NCBI GenBank assembly: GCA_023389595.1
Contig: JAEWEF010000044.1
Coordinates: forward strand, 1-22,369
DNA: 22,369 nt
Direction of reading: 5' to 3'
DNA from: Fusobacteriota bacterium
Lineage (GTDB): Bacteria > Fusobacteriota > Fusobacteriia > Fusobacteriales > Fusobacteriaceae
Shown one piece after another: positions 15,762-22,369 of this stretch. Numbering within the stretch: position 1 is the first letter of the stretch; each line of letters opens with the position of its first letter. Below the pieces are notes generated by a model. It was not told the origin of the DNA and made no database searches. It saw nothing but the letters and a program-made list of their open reading frames with translations. Made by a program: the position numbers and the translations under genes.

Positions 15762-16769
15762 ATGATTGATAAGTTATTAGAAATAAAAAATTTAGAAATA
15801 AAATATATCACAGACGCAGAAGTAGTTCATGCTGTTAATAATATTGATATAGATTTAAATGAGGGGGAAACTTTAGGATTGGTTGGAGAAACTGGGGCAG
15901 GCAAAACAACTACTGCTTTAGGTATAATGAAATTAGTTCCTAATCCTCCAGGTAAAATCACAAATGGAAGCATACTCTTCAAAGGTAAAAATATATTAGA
16001 AATACCAGATGAAGAAGTTAGAGCAATAAGAGGGAACGAAATATCTATGATATTTCAAGACCCTATGACATCACTTAACCCTGTTATGACAGTTGGAGAG
16101 CAAATAGCTGAAGTTATACAAATTCACCAAAAACTTAGCAAAAAAGAATCTATGGAAAAAGCTTCAGAAATGTTGGAGTTAGTTGGTATACCTGGAAATC
16201 GTTTAAATGATTTTCCGCATCAGTTTTCTGGAGGAATGAAACAGAGAGTTGTAATAGCAATAGCATTAGCTTGTAGTCCGAAATTGTTGATAGCTGATGA
16301 ACCAACTACAGCTCTTGATGTTACAATTCAAGCTCAGGTTTTGGATTTAATGAATGATTTAAAAGAAAAATTCAAGACCGCTATGTTACTTATTACTCAC
16401 GATCTTGGAGTTGTTGCACAAGTGTGTGACAAGGTTGCAATCATGTATGCTGGAGAAATAATAGAATACGGAACATTAGAGGATATATTTGAAAATACTA
16501 AACATCCATATACAATAGGATTATTTGGTTCTATTCCTAGTTTGGATGAAGAAAAAAATAGACTAATACCTATTGAAGGTCTTATGCCAGATCCTACTAA
16601 TTTACCATCTGGATGTAAATTCCATCCTAGATGTCCACATGCACAAGAAATATGCTCTAAAAGAGAACCTCAGGTTACTTATATAGATGGAATACACAGA
16701 GTAAAATGTTTAATTGCAGAGGGATTAGTAGAAATGAAACAAGATTTGGAGGGAACAAATGGAAAATAA
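15762..16769 (+). CDS. dppD: Peptide ABC transporter ATPase, DppD type
   Basis: A 335-residue ATPase of the Dpp/Opp importer. Motifs are Walker A GETGAGKT (42-49), Q-loop Gln99, signature FSGGM (155-159), Walker B LLIADE with Glu180, and switch His213. The C-terminal oligopeptide-transporter extension has four cysteines (285, 291, 298, 316) in the pattern seen in DppD proteins; a structurally studied mycobacterial DppD carries a [4Fe-4S] cluster there. A GGGAGGG ribosome site precedes the ATG. The 3' end overlaps dppF by 11 bp. The canonical signature in this subunit contrasts with the altered one in DppF. Confidence 0.94.
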   Translation: MIDKLLEIKNLEIKYITDAEVVHAVNNIDIDLNEGETLGLVGETGAGKTTTALGIMKLVPNPPGKITNGSILFKGKNILEIPDEEVRAIRGNEISMIFQDPMTSLNPVMTVGEQIAEVIQIHQKLSKKESMEKASEMLELVGIPGNRLNDFPHQFSGGMKQRVVIAIALACSPKLLIADEPTTALDVTIQAQVLDLMNDLKEKFKTAMLLITHDLGVVAQVCDKVAIMYAGEIIEYGTLEDIFENTKHPYTIGLFGSIPSLDEEKNRLIPIEGLMPDPTNLPSGCKFHPRCPHAQEICSKREPQVTYIDGIHRVKCLIAEGLVEMKQDLEGTNGK

Positions 16770-17739
16770 TAGAAATATATTACTTGAAGTAAAGAATTTA
16801 AAAAAATATTTTAATGTTCCAAAAGGTTCTCTTCATGCAGTTGATAATGTGAATTTCTATATAGAAGAAGGTAAAACTCTTGGAGTTGTTGGTGAATCTG
16901 GTTGTGGAAAATCAACGACTGGAAGGGTTATACTTAGACTTTTGGAAGCTACAGATGGTGAAATTATATTTGAAGGAAAGAATATAAGAAACTATAACAA
17001 AGAAGAAATGAAAAAATTAAGAGAGAAAATGCAAATAATATTTCAGGATCCGTTTGCATCTCTTAATCCAAGAATGACAGTTAGTGAAATAATAGCAGAA
17101 CCACTAGTTATTCATAAAAAATGTAAAACTAAAGAAGAACTTGATTCGAGAGTAAAAGAGTTGATGACAACTGTTGGACTTAGTGAAAGATTAATAAACA
17201 CTTATCCTCATGAACTTGACGGGGGAAGAAGACAAAGAATAGGAATTGCAAGAGCTTTAGCACTTAATCCTAAATTTATTGTGTGTGATGAACCCGTATC
17301 TGCTCTTGATGTTTCTATACAAGCTCAAGTTTTAAATCTTATGAAAGATTTACAAGATAAATTTGGGTTGACATATATGTTTATAACGCACGATCTTTCT
17401 GTTGTAAAACATTTTTCTGACGATATAGCCGTTATGTATTTGGGTGAATTAGTTGAAAAAGCTCCTTCGAAAGAACTTTTTAGAAATCCAATTCATCCTT
17501 ACACTAAAGCTTTATTATCTGCAATCCCTTCAACAAATATTAGAAAAAAAATGGAGAGAATCAAACTTGAAGGAGAAATAACTTCTCCTATTAATCCTGG
17601 TAATGGATGCAGATTTGAAAAAAGATGTATTTATGCAACAGATATATGCAAACAAAGTAGTCCTGTATTGGAAGAAGTTGGTAACGGACACTTCTTTGCT
17701 TGCCACAGAGCTCACGAATTAGGATTTGTAGAAAAATAA
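16759..17739 (+). CDS. dppF: Peptide ABC transporter ATPase, DppF type
   Basis: A 326-residue partner ATPase of DppD. Walker A GESGCGKS (45-52), Gln96, Walker B IVCDE with Glu178 and switch His211 are intact. The signature motif, normally LSGGQ, reads LDGGR at 153-157, so the serine and glutamine are both replaced. This is probably a lineage trait of some OppF/DppF proteins and would make the two ATP sites unequal. Four C-terminal cysteines (284, 290, 297, 315) mirror those of DppD. The GGAGG ribosome site and the start lie inside the end of dppD, so translation is probably coupled. It is the last gene of the operon and is followed by a strong terminator. Confidence 0.93.
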   Translation: MENNRNILLEVKNLKKYFNVPKGSLHAVDNVNFYIEEGKTLGVVGESGCGKSTTGRVILRLLEATDGEIIFEGKNIRNYNKEEMKKLREKMQIIFQDPFASLNPRMTVSEIIAEPLVIHKKCKTKEELDSRVKELMTTVGLSERLINTYPHELDGGRRQRIGIARALALNPKFIVCDEPVSALDVSIQAQVLNLMKDLQDKFGLTYMFITHDLSVVKHFSDDIAVMYLGELVEKAPSKELFRNPIHPYTKALLSAIPSTNIRKKMERIKLEGEITSPINPGNGCRFEKRCIYATDICKQSSPVLEEVGNGHFFACHRAHELGFVEK

Positions 17740-17740
17740 G

Positions 17741-17775
17741 AAAAAAATAGGTTGATTATTCAACCTATTTTTTTT
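17741..17775. terminator. Bidirectional intrinsic terminator after dppF
   Basis: A 15-bp perfect stem (17741-17755 with 17760-17774), core TAGGTTGA/TCAACCTA, has a TTAT loop. It has a T run on the plus side and an A run on the other, so it can stop dpp transcripts. It can also stop minus-strand transcripts from the dehydrogenase gene that pass the tRNA. Confidence 0.88.
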
Positions 17776-17801
17776 ATTATTTTTGAGTTTAATTTTATAA
17801 A

Positions 17802-17830
17802 TTGACTTTTATATTTTTACATGATATATT
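17802..17830 (+). promoter_or_regulatory. tRNA-Thr promoter
   Basis: TTGACT (17802-17807) and TATATT (17825-17830) are separated by 17 bp. The start would fall near 17837, about seven bases before the mature tRNA 5' end. Confidence 0.75.
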
Positions 17831-17843
17831 CAAATTGTTATGT

Positions 17844-17918
17844 GCTGATATAGCTCAGAGGTAGAGCAACGGCATGGTAAGCCGTAGGTCGATGGTTCAA
17901 TCCCATTTATCAGCACCA
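17844..17918 (+). tRNA. tRNA-Thr (anticodon GGT)
   Basis: This 75-nt cloverleaf has an acceptor stem GCTGATA/TATCAGC, a D stem GCTC/GAGC with a short 7-base loop, and an anticodon stem ACGGC/GCCGT. The anticodon loop ATGGTAA gives anticodon GGT at 17876-17878. The T arm is GATGG/CCATT with loop TTCAATC and one G-T closing pair. Discriminator A and an encoded CCA end the gene. The acceptor and D-arm bases match the well-known bacterial tRNA-Thr(GGT), which reads ACC and ACU. The 3' end is only four bases from the stop codon of the convergent dehydrogenase gene. Confidence 0.96.
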
Positions 17919-17922
17919 TTTT

Positions 17923-18930
17923 TTATTTTATATCATTTTTACAAGAACCTGTTTCTAAATATTCTTTAAGATTTTCAAAAGTTGTTTCTATCATGTTAGA
18001 TGCAGCTTCATCAGTATAAGAACCAACATGTGGAGTAACTAAAACACGTGGATAAAAATTTAATAGTTTTTCTACATTTGCATAATTTTGAGAAAATTCA
18101 TCTTTTTTATCAGAGAAATCTTTAAAGAAATAATTTACTTCCCCTTCTATAGTGTCTATTCCAGTTGCATATAATTTTCCAGATTCTAAAGCTTCAATAA
18201 CTGCATCAAGATCCATCAATTCTCCTCTAGCAGTATTTATAAGAATAGATCCATCTTTCATTTTATTTAGAGATTCTTTATTTATTATTTTTCCGTTTTC
18301 TTTTATGTAAGGAGCGTGAAGTGATATTATATCACTTTTAGATAAAACTTCGTCCATAGAAACTTGTGTAACTATATCTTCAACACCTTGTTTAGGAAAC
18401 ATGTCGTAACCTATTACATTTGCTCCAAGACCTTTAAATAATCTAGCGGCAGTCATCCCAATTTTTCCAAGTCCTACAATTCCAACTGTACAATTTCTAA
18501 TTTCTTTAGAGAACATAGTAGCATCAACTTTAAAATTTCTTTCATTTACTTTAGTTGCAGTGTAAGGAAGATTTCTTAATAAAGACATTGCAAGACCAAC
18601 AGCTAATTCGGCTATAGCGTTAGGAGAATAGAAAGGGACATAAGCAAGTTTAAATCCAAGTTCTTTAGCATAAGAAACATCTATGTGATTAGTACCTACA
18701 GTTCTAGTAAGCAAATATTTTACACCATAACTTTTATATAGATCTAGAACTTCTTTATTAGCGAAGCAATTACCACGTAAAACAACACATTCAAATCCTT
18801 CTGCTTTTTTAGCTGTTTCCATGCTGTTTAAATAATCAGGTATAAGCTCTATTTCGTGATTGAATTTTTCATTAAGACTATTGAATAAAGGTACTTCAAC
18901 ATCTCTTACTCCATAAAATAAAATTTTCAT
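17923..18930 (-). CDS. D-2-hydroxyacid dehydrogenase, probably (R)-2-hydroxyglutarate or D-lactate dehydrogenase
   Basis: A 335-residue NAD-dependent dehydrogenase of the D-LDH/VanH-type family. The nucleotide motif GLGKIG is at 153-158, and Asp176 at the end of the next strand favours NAD over NADP. Catalytic Arg235 (TARGE), Glu264 and His301 (TPHVGS) are present. Family activities include pyruvate to D-lactate and 2-oxoglutarate to (R)-2-hydroxyglutarate. Because the gene is divergent from glutamate dehydrogenase, the second is attractive: it would take the product of that enzyme into the hydroxyglutarate fermentation pathway. Sequence alone does not settle the substrate. I place the start at 18930 because AAGGAGG lies eight bases upstream; an in-frame TTG at 18954 would overlap that site. 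Confidence 0.88.
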   Translation of the reverse strand: MKILFYGVRDVEVPLFNSLNEKFNHEIELIPDYLNSMETAKKAEGFECVVLRGNCFANKEVLDLYKSYGVKYLLTRTVGTNHIDVSYAKELGFKLAYVPFYSPNAIAELAVGLAMSLLRNLPYTATKVNERNFKVDATMFSKEIRNCTVGIVGLGKIGMTAARLFKGLGANVIGYDMFPKQGVEDIVTQVSMDEVLSKSDIISLHAPYIKENGKIINKESLNKMKDGSILINTARGELMDLDAVIEALESGKLYATGIDTIEGEVNYFFKDFSDKKDEFSQNYANVEKLLNFYPRVLVTPHVGSYTDEAASNMIETTFENLKEYLETGSCKNDIK

Positions 18931-18938
18931 ATTAAATT

Positions 18939-18945
18939 CCTCCTT
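18939..18945 (-). promoter_or_regulatory. Ribosome binding site that sets the dehydrogenase start
   Basis: On the minus strand AAGGAGG lies eight bases upstream of the ATG at 18930, which decides for that start over the in-frame TTG at 18954. Confidence 0.85.
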
Positions 18946-19027
18946 AATAAACAAAAATAAATATTTGTATTAATATATATTCATAATAATATATTCAAAT
19001 AATTAAAAAACATATGTTATTTTTTTT

Positions 19028-19036
19028 ATTATAACA
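19028..19036 (-). promoter_or_regulatory. Extended -10 promoter of the 2-hydroxyacid dehydrogenase
   Basis: On the minus strand the bases read TGTTATAAT, a consensus -10 with the TGn extension. The -35 region is poor. The start would be near 19021, giving a leader of about 90 nt, with the palindrome AACATATGTT just inside the transcript. Confidence 0.55.
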
Positions 19037-19171
19037 CACTTTTAAAACTAATATTAAAAATAAATTCGAATTATTTATAATATATATAAATTTAAGTAAA
19101 AGTATATATTTAAATATATAGTATTTAATATTAGTACAAAATGTTTAAAAAAAATAATAAAAATATTTTTA

Positions 19172-19199
19172 TTGACATTTAAAAAAATAATGATAGAAT
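19172..19199 (+). promoter_or_regulatory. gdhA promoter
   Basis: A perfect TTGACA (19172-19177) and TAGAAT (19194-19199) are separated by 16 bp. The start would be near 19206, with a leader of about 47 nt ending in a GGAGGA ribosome site. Confidence 0.75.
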
Positions 19200-19252
19200 A
19201 TATTTAATCAATATTTTAATTCTTTAAAAGAAAATGAAGGAGGAATTTTTTT

Positions 19253-20518
19253 ATGAGTAAAGAAACTTTAAATCCACTTTTGAATGCACAACTTCAAGTG
19301 AAAAAAGCATGCGAAATTTTAGGTCTAGAAGACAAATATTATGATATTCTTAAAGAACCAAAAAGAATAATCGAAGTTAACATTCCTGTTAAAATGGATG
19401 ACGGATCTCTTAGAATGTTCAAAGGGTTTAGATCTGTTCATAATGACGCAGTAGGACCAGCAAAAGGAGGAATTAGATTCCACCAAGATGTTCATGCTGA
19501 TGAAGTTAAAGCTCTTTCAATATGGATGACTTTCAAATGTTGTGTAACTGGAATACCATATGGTGGAGGAAAAGGAGGGGTAATAGTAAATCCTTCTGAA
19601 TTATCTGAAAGAGAATTAGAAGAATTGTCAAGAGGATATGTAAGAGCAATTCACAAATATCTTGGAGAAAAAGTTGACGTTCCTGCTCCAGATGTTGGTA
19701 CAAACGGGAAAATAATGGCGTGGATGATAGATGAATACTGCAAACTTACTGGAGAACAAACAATAGGTGTTTTCACTGGAAAACCTGTTGAATTTGGTGG
19801 ATCAAAAGGAAGAACAGCAGCTACTGGATTAGGAGTTGCCATAACTGCAAGAGAAGCTTGTAGAAAATACGGAAAAGACTTAGCGGGAGCTAAAGTTTCT
19901 GTTCAAGGATTTGGAAATGTTGGAAACTTTACTGTAAAAAATATTATAGCTTATGGTGGAAAAGTAGTAGCAGTTGCTGAATGGTGTAAAGCCGAAGGAG
20001 CTTATGCTATATACAAAGAAGCTGGATTTGATTATGATGAATTATGTGCTGCTATGGAAAAAGATGGTAACTTATTATCTGTAGCAGGAGCTAAGAGAAT
20101 ATCAATGGAAGAATTCTGGTCTTTAGATGTTGACGTTCTTGCTCCATGTGCATTAGAAAATGCTATTACTGAAGAAGTTGCTAAATTAATAAAAGCTAAA
20201 ATAATAGTTGAAGGAGCTAATGGACCAGTTACTCCTGAAGCTGATAAATATCTATTTGAAAATGGCGCAACAGTTACTCCTGATATATTAACTAATGCTG
20301 GAGGAGTTACAGTTTCTTACTTCGAATGGGTACAAAACTTATACGGATATTATTGGACAGAAAAAGAAGTAGAAGAAAAAGAAGAAGCTGCAATGGTTAG
20401 TGCCTTCAATGATTTATGGAAAATTAAAGAAGAACATAAAATTTCTTTCAGACAAGCTGCTTTTGTTCATTCTGTTAAAAAAGTTGCGACTGCAATGCAA
20501 TTAAGAGGATGGGTTTAG
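19253..20518 (+). CDS. gdhA: Glutamate dehydrogenase (probably NAD-dependent)
   Basis: A 421-residue enzyme that interconverts glutamate with 2-oxoglutarate plus ammonia. The catalytic residues match the Clostridium symbiosum enzyme at a constant offset of 18: Lys71 (PAKGGIRFH), Lys95, Lys107 (GGGKGG) and Asp147 (APDVGT). The coenzyme motif GFGNVG is at 219-224, and an acidic residue (Glu243) near the end of the following strand favours NAD. An NAD enzyme in an anaerobe usually serves glutamate breakdown. It is divergent from a 2-hydroxyacid dehydrogenase that could use its product. It has its own promoter, a strong ribosome site and a terminator, so it appears to be a single-gene unit with high expression. 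Confidence 0.95.
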   Translation: MSKETLNPLLNAQLQVKKACEILGLEDKYYDILKEPKRIIEVNIPVKMDDGSLRMFKGFRSVHNDAVGPAKGGIRFHQDVHADEVKALSIWMTFKCCVTGIPYGGGKGGVIVNPSELSERELEELSRGYVRAIHKYLGEKVDVPAPDVGTNGKIMAWMIDEYCKLTGEQTIGVFTGKPVEFGGSKGRTAATGLGVAITAREACRKYGKDLAGAKVSVQGFGNVGNFTVKNIIAYGGKVVAVAEWCKAEGAYAIYKEAGFDYDELCAAMEKDGNLLSVAGAKRISMEEFWSLDVDVLAPCALENAITEEVAKLIKAKIIVEGANGPVTPEADKYLFENGATVTPDILTNAGGVTVSYFEWVQNLYGYYWTEKEVEEKEEAAMVSAFNDLWKIKEEHKISFRQAAFVHSVKKVATAMQLRGWV

Positions 20519-20538
20519 TATATAAAAGTCCTATTTAT

Positions 20539-20566
20539 AAAGTGGTGGGTTTCCACCACTTTTTTA
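20539..20566 (+). terminator. Intrinsic terminator after gdhA
   Basis: AAAGTGGTGG (20539-20548) pairs perfectly with its complement (20553-20562) across a GTTT loop, followed by a short T tract. Confidence 0.92.
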
Positions 20567-20572
20567 AATATA

Positions 20573-20600
20573 AATAAAAAAAGTGAAATAAAAAAAGTGA
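20573..20600. repeat. Tandem 14-bp duplication
   Basis: The unit AATAAAAAAAGTGA occurs twice, head to tail, right after the gdhA terminator. It is probably a replication-slippage product and no function is evident. Confidence 0.6.
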
Positions 20601-20747
20601 AGAAAACTAATTTAATAAATATTGAAAAATAAACTGATATTTTAATTTTTTCACAAAAAAATGAAGTAAAAAATATCTGTTAAATTGTAAATAAATATAG
20701 TAGAATAAACACATAATTATAAATAAATTTTGAAGGAGTTTATATTT

Positions 20748-22369
20748 ATGTTAAAGAGTAAACATTTTAAACTTTTGAATACGCTAAAACAAGATATGAC
20801 TCTAGACGAATTATCCAATTTATTTAATTTAACAGAAAGAAGTATTAGATATCAGATAAATGAAATAAATTCTATACTTGGATATAATAAAATATGTATA
20901 AAGAAAAGAAGAATCATATCTGTTTTATCAAACGATGAAATAGAAAAAATATCTAAGAAAATTAACAATAGTTATTATTCATATTCTCAAGATGAAAGAT
21001 TAGAAATAATAATAATGTTAACTTTGATAGGAAATAATAATTTCAATATAAAAAGAATATCTGATTATCTGAATATAAGTCAATCCACTCTCAGAGTCGA
21101 TATTAAAAAATTAATTGAATTGTTAAAAGAATATTCCATAGATTTTTCTTTTGATAATAATTTCAAGTATAATTATCACTACAAAGAAATTGATTTGAGA
21201 TATTTTGCTACATATTTTTTATACAAATATTTAACTTTCGATTTATACGAAGACATAATATATGTATCGAAATCAAATTATTTTGAACGATTAATTTGTG
21301 ACGAAATTTTAAAAGAATACTATGACGACATAACTTATATTTACCAAAAATTAAAAGAGTTAAAACTTGAGTATATGGATGAAACTTTACATATGTTGAT
21401 AGTTTTAATGGCTTATTCTAAGAAAAGAAAAAATACTAATATAAAAAATGATCTGACAGTTGATTTTAGAATTCTTAAAGAAAGAGTCGAATATACCAAA
21501 TTAAAAAATACATTTTCAGAATTTTCCGATGAAGATATACTTTTATTTACAGAGTATCTATTTATGATTTCTTGTTCAGAAGATAATATTTTTTATAAAT
21601 ACCCTTATTGGACATCTATAGAACTTGCTGTTTGCAAAATGGTAAAGAATTTATCTGAGTTGTTGCCAATAAAAGAGGACAAACGCATAAGTTTAATAAA
21701 TGATTTACTTTTTTATATAAAACCACTCATATTTAGAACAAAAAAAAATCTTAATTTAAAAAACACAATTTTGTATGATATTAAGAATGTTTATGAAGAT
21801 ATGTTCAACATAATAAGTGATAAATATAAAGATATAGAAAAAATAATAGGAAAAAATATTAGTGATGATGAGAAGGCATTTTTATTTACTCTTTTTAAAA
21901 GATCATCTGACGATTCTTTTAGTTATGAAGATAAAGTGATACTAGTAACATCATACAAAAAAAATATAGCTAATTTTTTGAAAAGTACAATAGAAGAAGA
22001 ATTCCATATAAAATTTGATAAGGTATATACTCTTAATGCTTTTTTTACCGACGTAGATATGGGATTACAAATAAAAGAAAATAAAAAAATCTTTATAATA
22101 ACAACTGACAATATAAAAATAGATAGCGATAAAGTAAAAATTATAAAAGTAAATCCAATTTTGAATGATAATGACATAAAAAAAATTATAGAGTTAGATA
22201 TATTAAGAAAAAGTAGAATAAAAATTTCTGAATTATTAGATTTAATATCGAAAAACGCTGTTATTACCAATGAAGAAAATATGATAAAAATGTTTGTCCA
22301 AAATTTTCCAGATATTGTAGTTAATGACTTTATAAAAAATAATAACGACTTTTTATCTTTCGAAAAAAA
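20748..22369 (+). CDS. BglG/Mga-like transcriptional regulator with degenerate PRD and EIIB domains (partial)
   Basis: The frame opens at ATG 20748 behind an AAGGAG ribosome site and stays open for 540 codons to the window edge, so the C-terminus is missing. Residues 5-46 form a winged-helix/HTH domain (TLDELSNLFNLTERSIRYQI), and a second HTH follows at about 85-125 (RISDYLNISQSTLRVDIK). The middle resembles two PTS regulation domains (about 180-280 and 300-390), then an EIIB-like segment near 395-450. The expected phosphorylation residues are not there: LLFYIKP at 320-326 has Tyr323 where PRD2 usually has His, and the EIIB-like start VILVTSY has Thr or Ser instead of Cys. It therefore looks like an Mga/BglG-type DNA-binding regulator no longer controlled by PTS phosphorylation. 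The target is unknown; gdhA upstream and unseen genes downstream are candidates. Confidence 0.75.
   Translation, partial: MLKSKHFKLLNTLKQDMTLDELSNLFNLTERSIRYQINEINSILGYNKICIKKRRIISVLSNDEIEKISKKINNSYYSYSQDERLEIIIMLTLIGNNNFNIKRISDYLNISQSTLRVDIKKLIELLKEYSIDFSFDNNFKYNYHYKEIDLRYFATYFLYKYLTFDLYEDIIYVSKSNYFERLICDEILKEYYDDITYIYQKLKELKLEYMDETLHMLIVLMAYSKKRKNTNIKNDLTVDFRILKERVEYTKLKNTFSEFSDEDILLFTEYLFMISCSEDNIFYKYPYWTSIELAVCKMVKNLSELLPIKEDKRISLINDLLFYIKPLIFRTKKNLNLKNTILYDIKNVYEDMFNIISDKYKDIEKIIGKNISDDEKAFLFTLFKRSSDDSFSYEDKVILVTSYKKNIANFLKSTIEEEFHIKFDKVYTLNAFFTDVDMGLQIKENKKIFIITTDNIKIDSDKVKIIKVNPILNDNDIKKIIELDILRKSRIKISELLDLISKNAVITNEENMIKMFVQNFPDIVVNDFIKNNNDFLSFEK

Larger units (their letters stand above)
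18931..19252. other. Divergent promoter region between the two dehydrogenase genes
   Basis: This 322-bp, extremely AT-rich region contains no ORF of note. It holds an extended -10 on the minus strand (19028-19036), a 10-bp palindrome AACATATGTT (19009-19018) near the predicted start of that transcript, and the gdhA promoter (19172-19199). Runs of A and T may bend the DNA. Shared control is inferred. Confidence 0.55.

Noticed and set aside
15500..15811. Minus-strand frame across the dppC end
   Set aside because: It is an antisense shadow; the plus-strand dppC and dppD genes are unambiguous.
17530..17715. Minus-strand 61-codon frame inside dppF
   Set aside because: It is antisense to the conserved C-terminal region of dppF.
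17844..17918. tRNA gene considered as an integration site for a mobile element
   Set aside because: No integrase gene, direct repeat of the tRNA 3' end or foreign cargo is present next to it.
18952..18954. TTG as start of the 2-hydroxyacid dehydrogenase
   Set aside because: The extra eight codons contain the AAGGAGG ribosome site of the ATG at 18930, and family members start at the equivalent of that ATG.
18961..19140. Repeated AT-rich words (such as ATATATT and ATATTTA) looked at as a possible repeat array or origin
   Set aside because: There are no regular repeat units, no DnaA-box-like TTATCCACA words and no origin genes nearby. Low-complexity AT sequence explains it.
19651..19842. Minus-strand frame inside gdhA
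   Set aside because: It is antisense to the catalytic region of glutamate dehydrogenase.
21923..22270. Minus-strand 115-codon hydrophobic frame near the window end
   Set aside because: The plus strand here is the continuous regulator frame from 20748. The hydrophobicity is the antisense reading of Lys/Glu/Asn-rich codons.

Overview
The window is about 22.4 kb of very AT-rich bacterial DNA (roughly three quarters A+T). It most likely comes from a Fusobacteriota genome, probably Fusobacteriaceae. The evidence is a Gram-negative envelope (a TolC-type outer-membrane factor in an ABC efflux operon) combined with Clostridium-like gene content and strong AGGAGG-type ribosome binding sites. A glutamate dehydrogenase also sits beside a D-2-hydroxyacid dehydrogenase, as expected of a glutamate fermenter. 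The genus is inferred from content, not from a database match. No phage, transposon, CRISPR or other clear mobile DNA was seen, and most genes are ordinary chromosomal ones.

Layout. Positions 55-4341 (minus strand) hold a four-gene tripartite efflux operon in the order TolC-like factor, MacA-like adaptor, ABC ATPase, MacB-type permease. A 363-bp divergent regulatory region (4342-4704) separates it from an unusual dicarboxylate/amino-acid symporter (4705-5892), which ends at a strong terminator. From about 6024 a promoter drives an EF-G paralogue of the EF-G2 type, an aminopeptidase P-like enzyme and a YeiH-family membrane protein. Ribosomal protein S15 follows, with its own consensus promoter, a folded leader and a terminator. 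A YibE/F-like membrane protein lies directly behind that terminator. Positions 12220-17775 carry a complete dipeptide/oligopeptide ABC importer operon (binding protein, two permeases, two ATPases) with a perfect consensus promoter, an internal terminator after the binding-protein gene and a final terminator. A tRNA-Thr(GGT) gene with its own promoter follows at 17844-17918. It runs head-on into a D-2-hydroxyacid dehydrogenase gene (minus strand), which is divergent from glutamate dehydrogenase (19253-20518). The window ends inside a BglG/Mga-like regulator gene that starts at 20748 and has no stop codon before the window edge.

How it fits together. Peptide import, aminopeptidase P and amino-acid symport would supply amino acids. 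Glutamate dehydrogenase plus the adjacent 2-hydroxyacid dehydrogenase could make the first two steps of the (R)-2-hydroxyglutarate route of glutamate fermentation, an inference from adjacency and family. I found no convincing wholly new system. The best items for a second look are the EF-G2 paralogue with an altered GTPase site, the symporter that lost its canonical substrate and sodium residues, the regulator that lost the PTS phosphorylation residues, the possible terminator/antiterminator pair inside the peptide operon, the rpsO leader fold, and the tRNA gene abutting a convergent gene.
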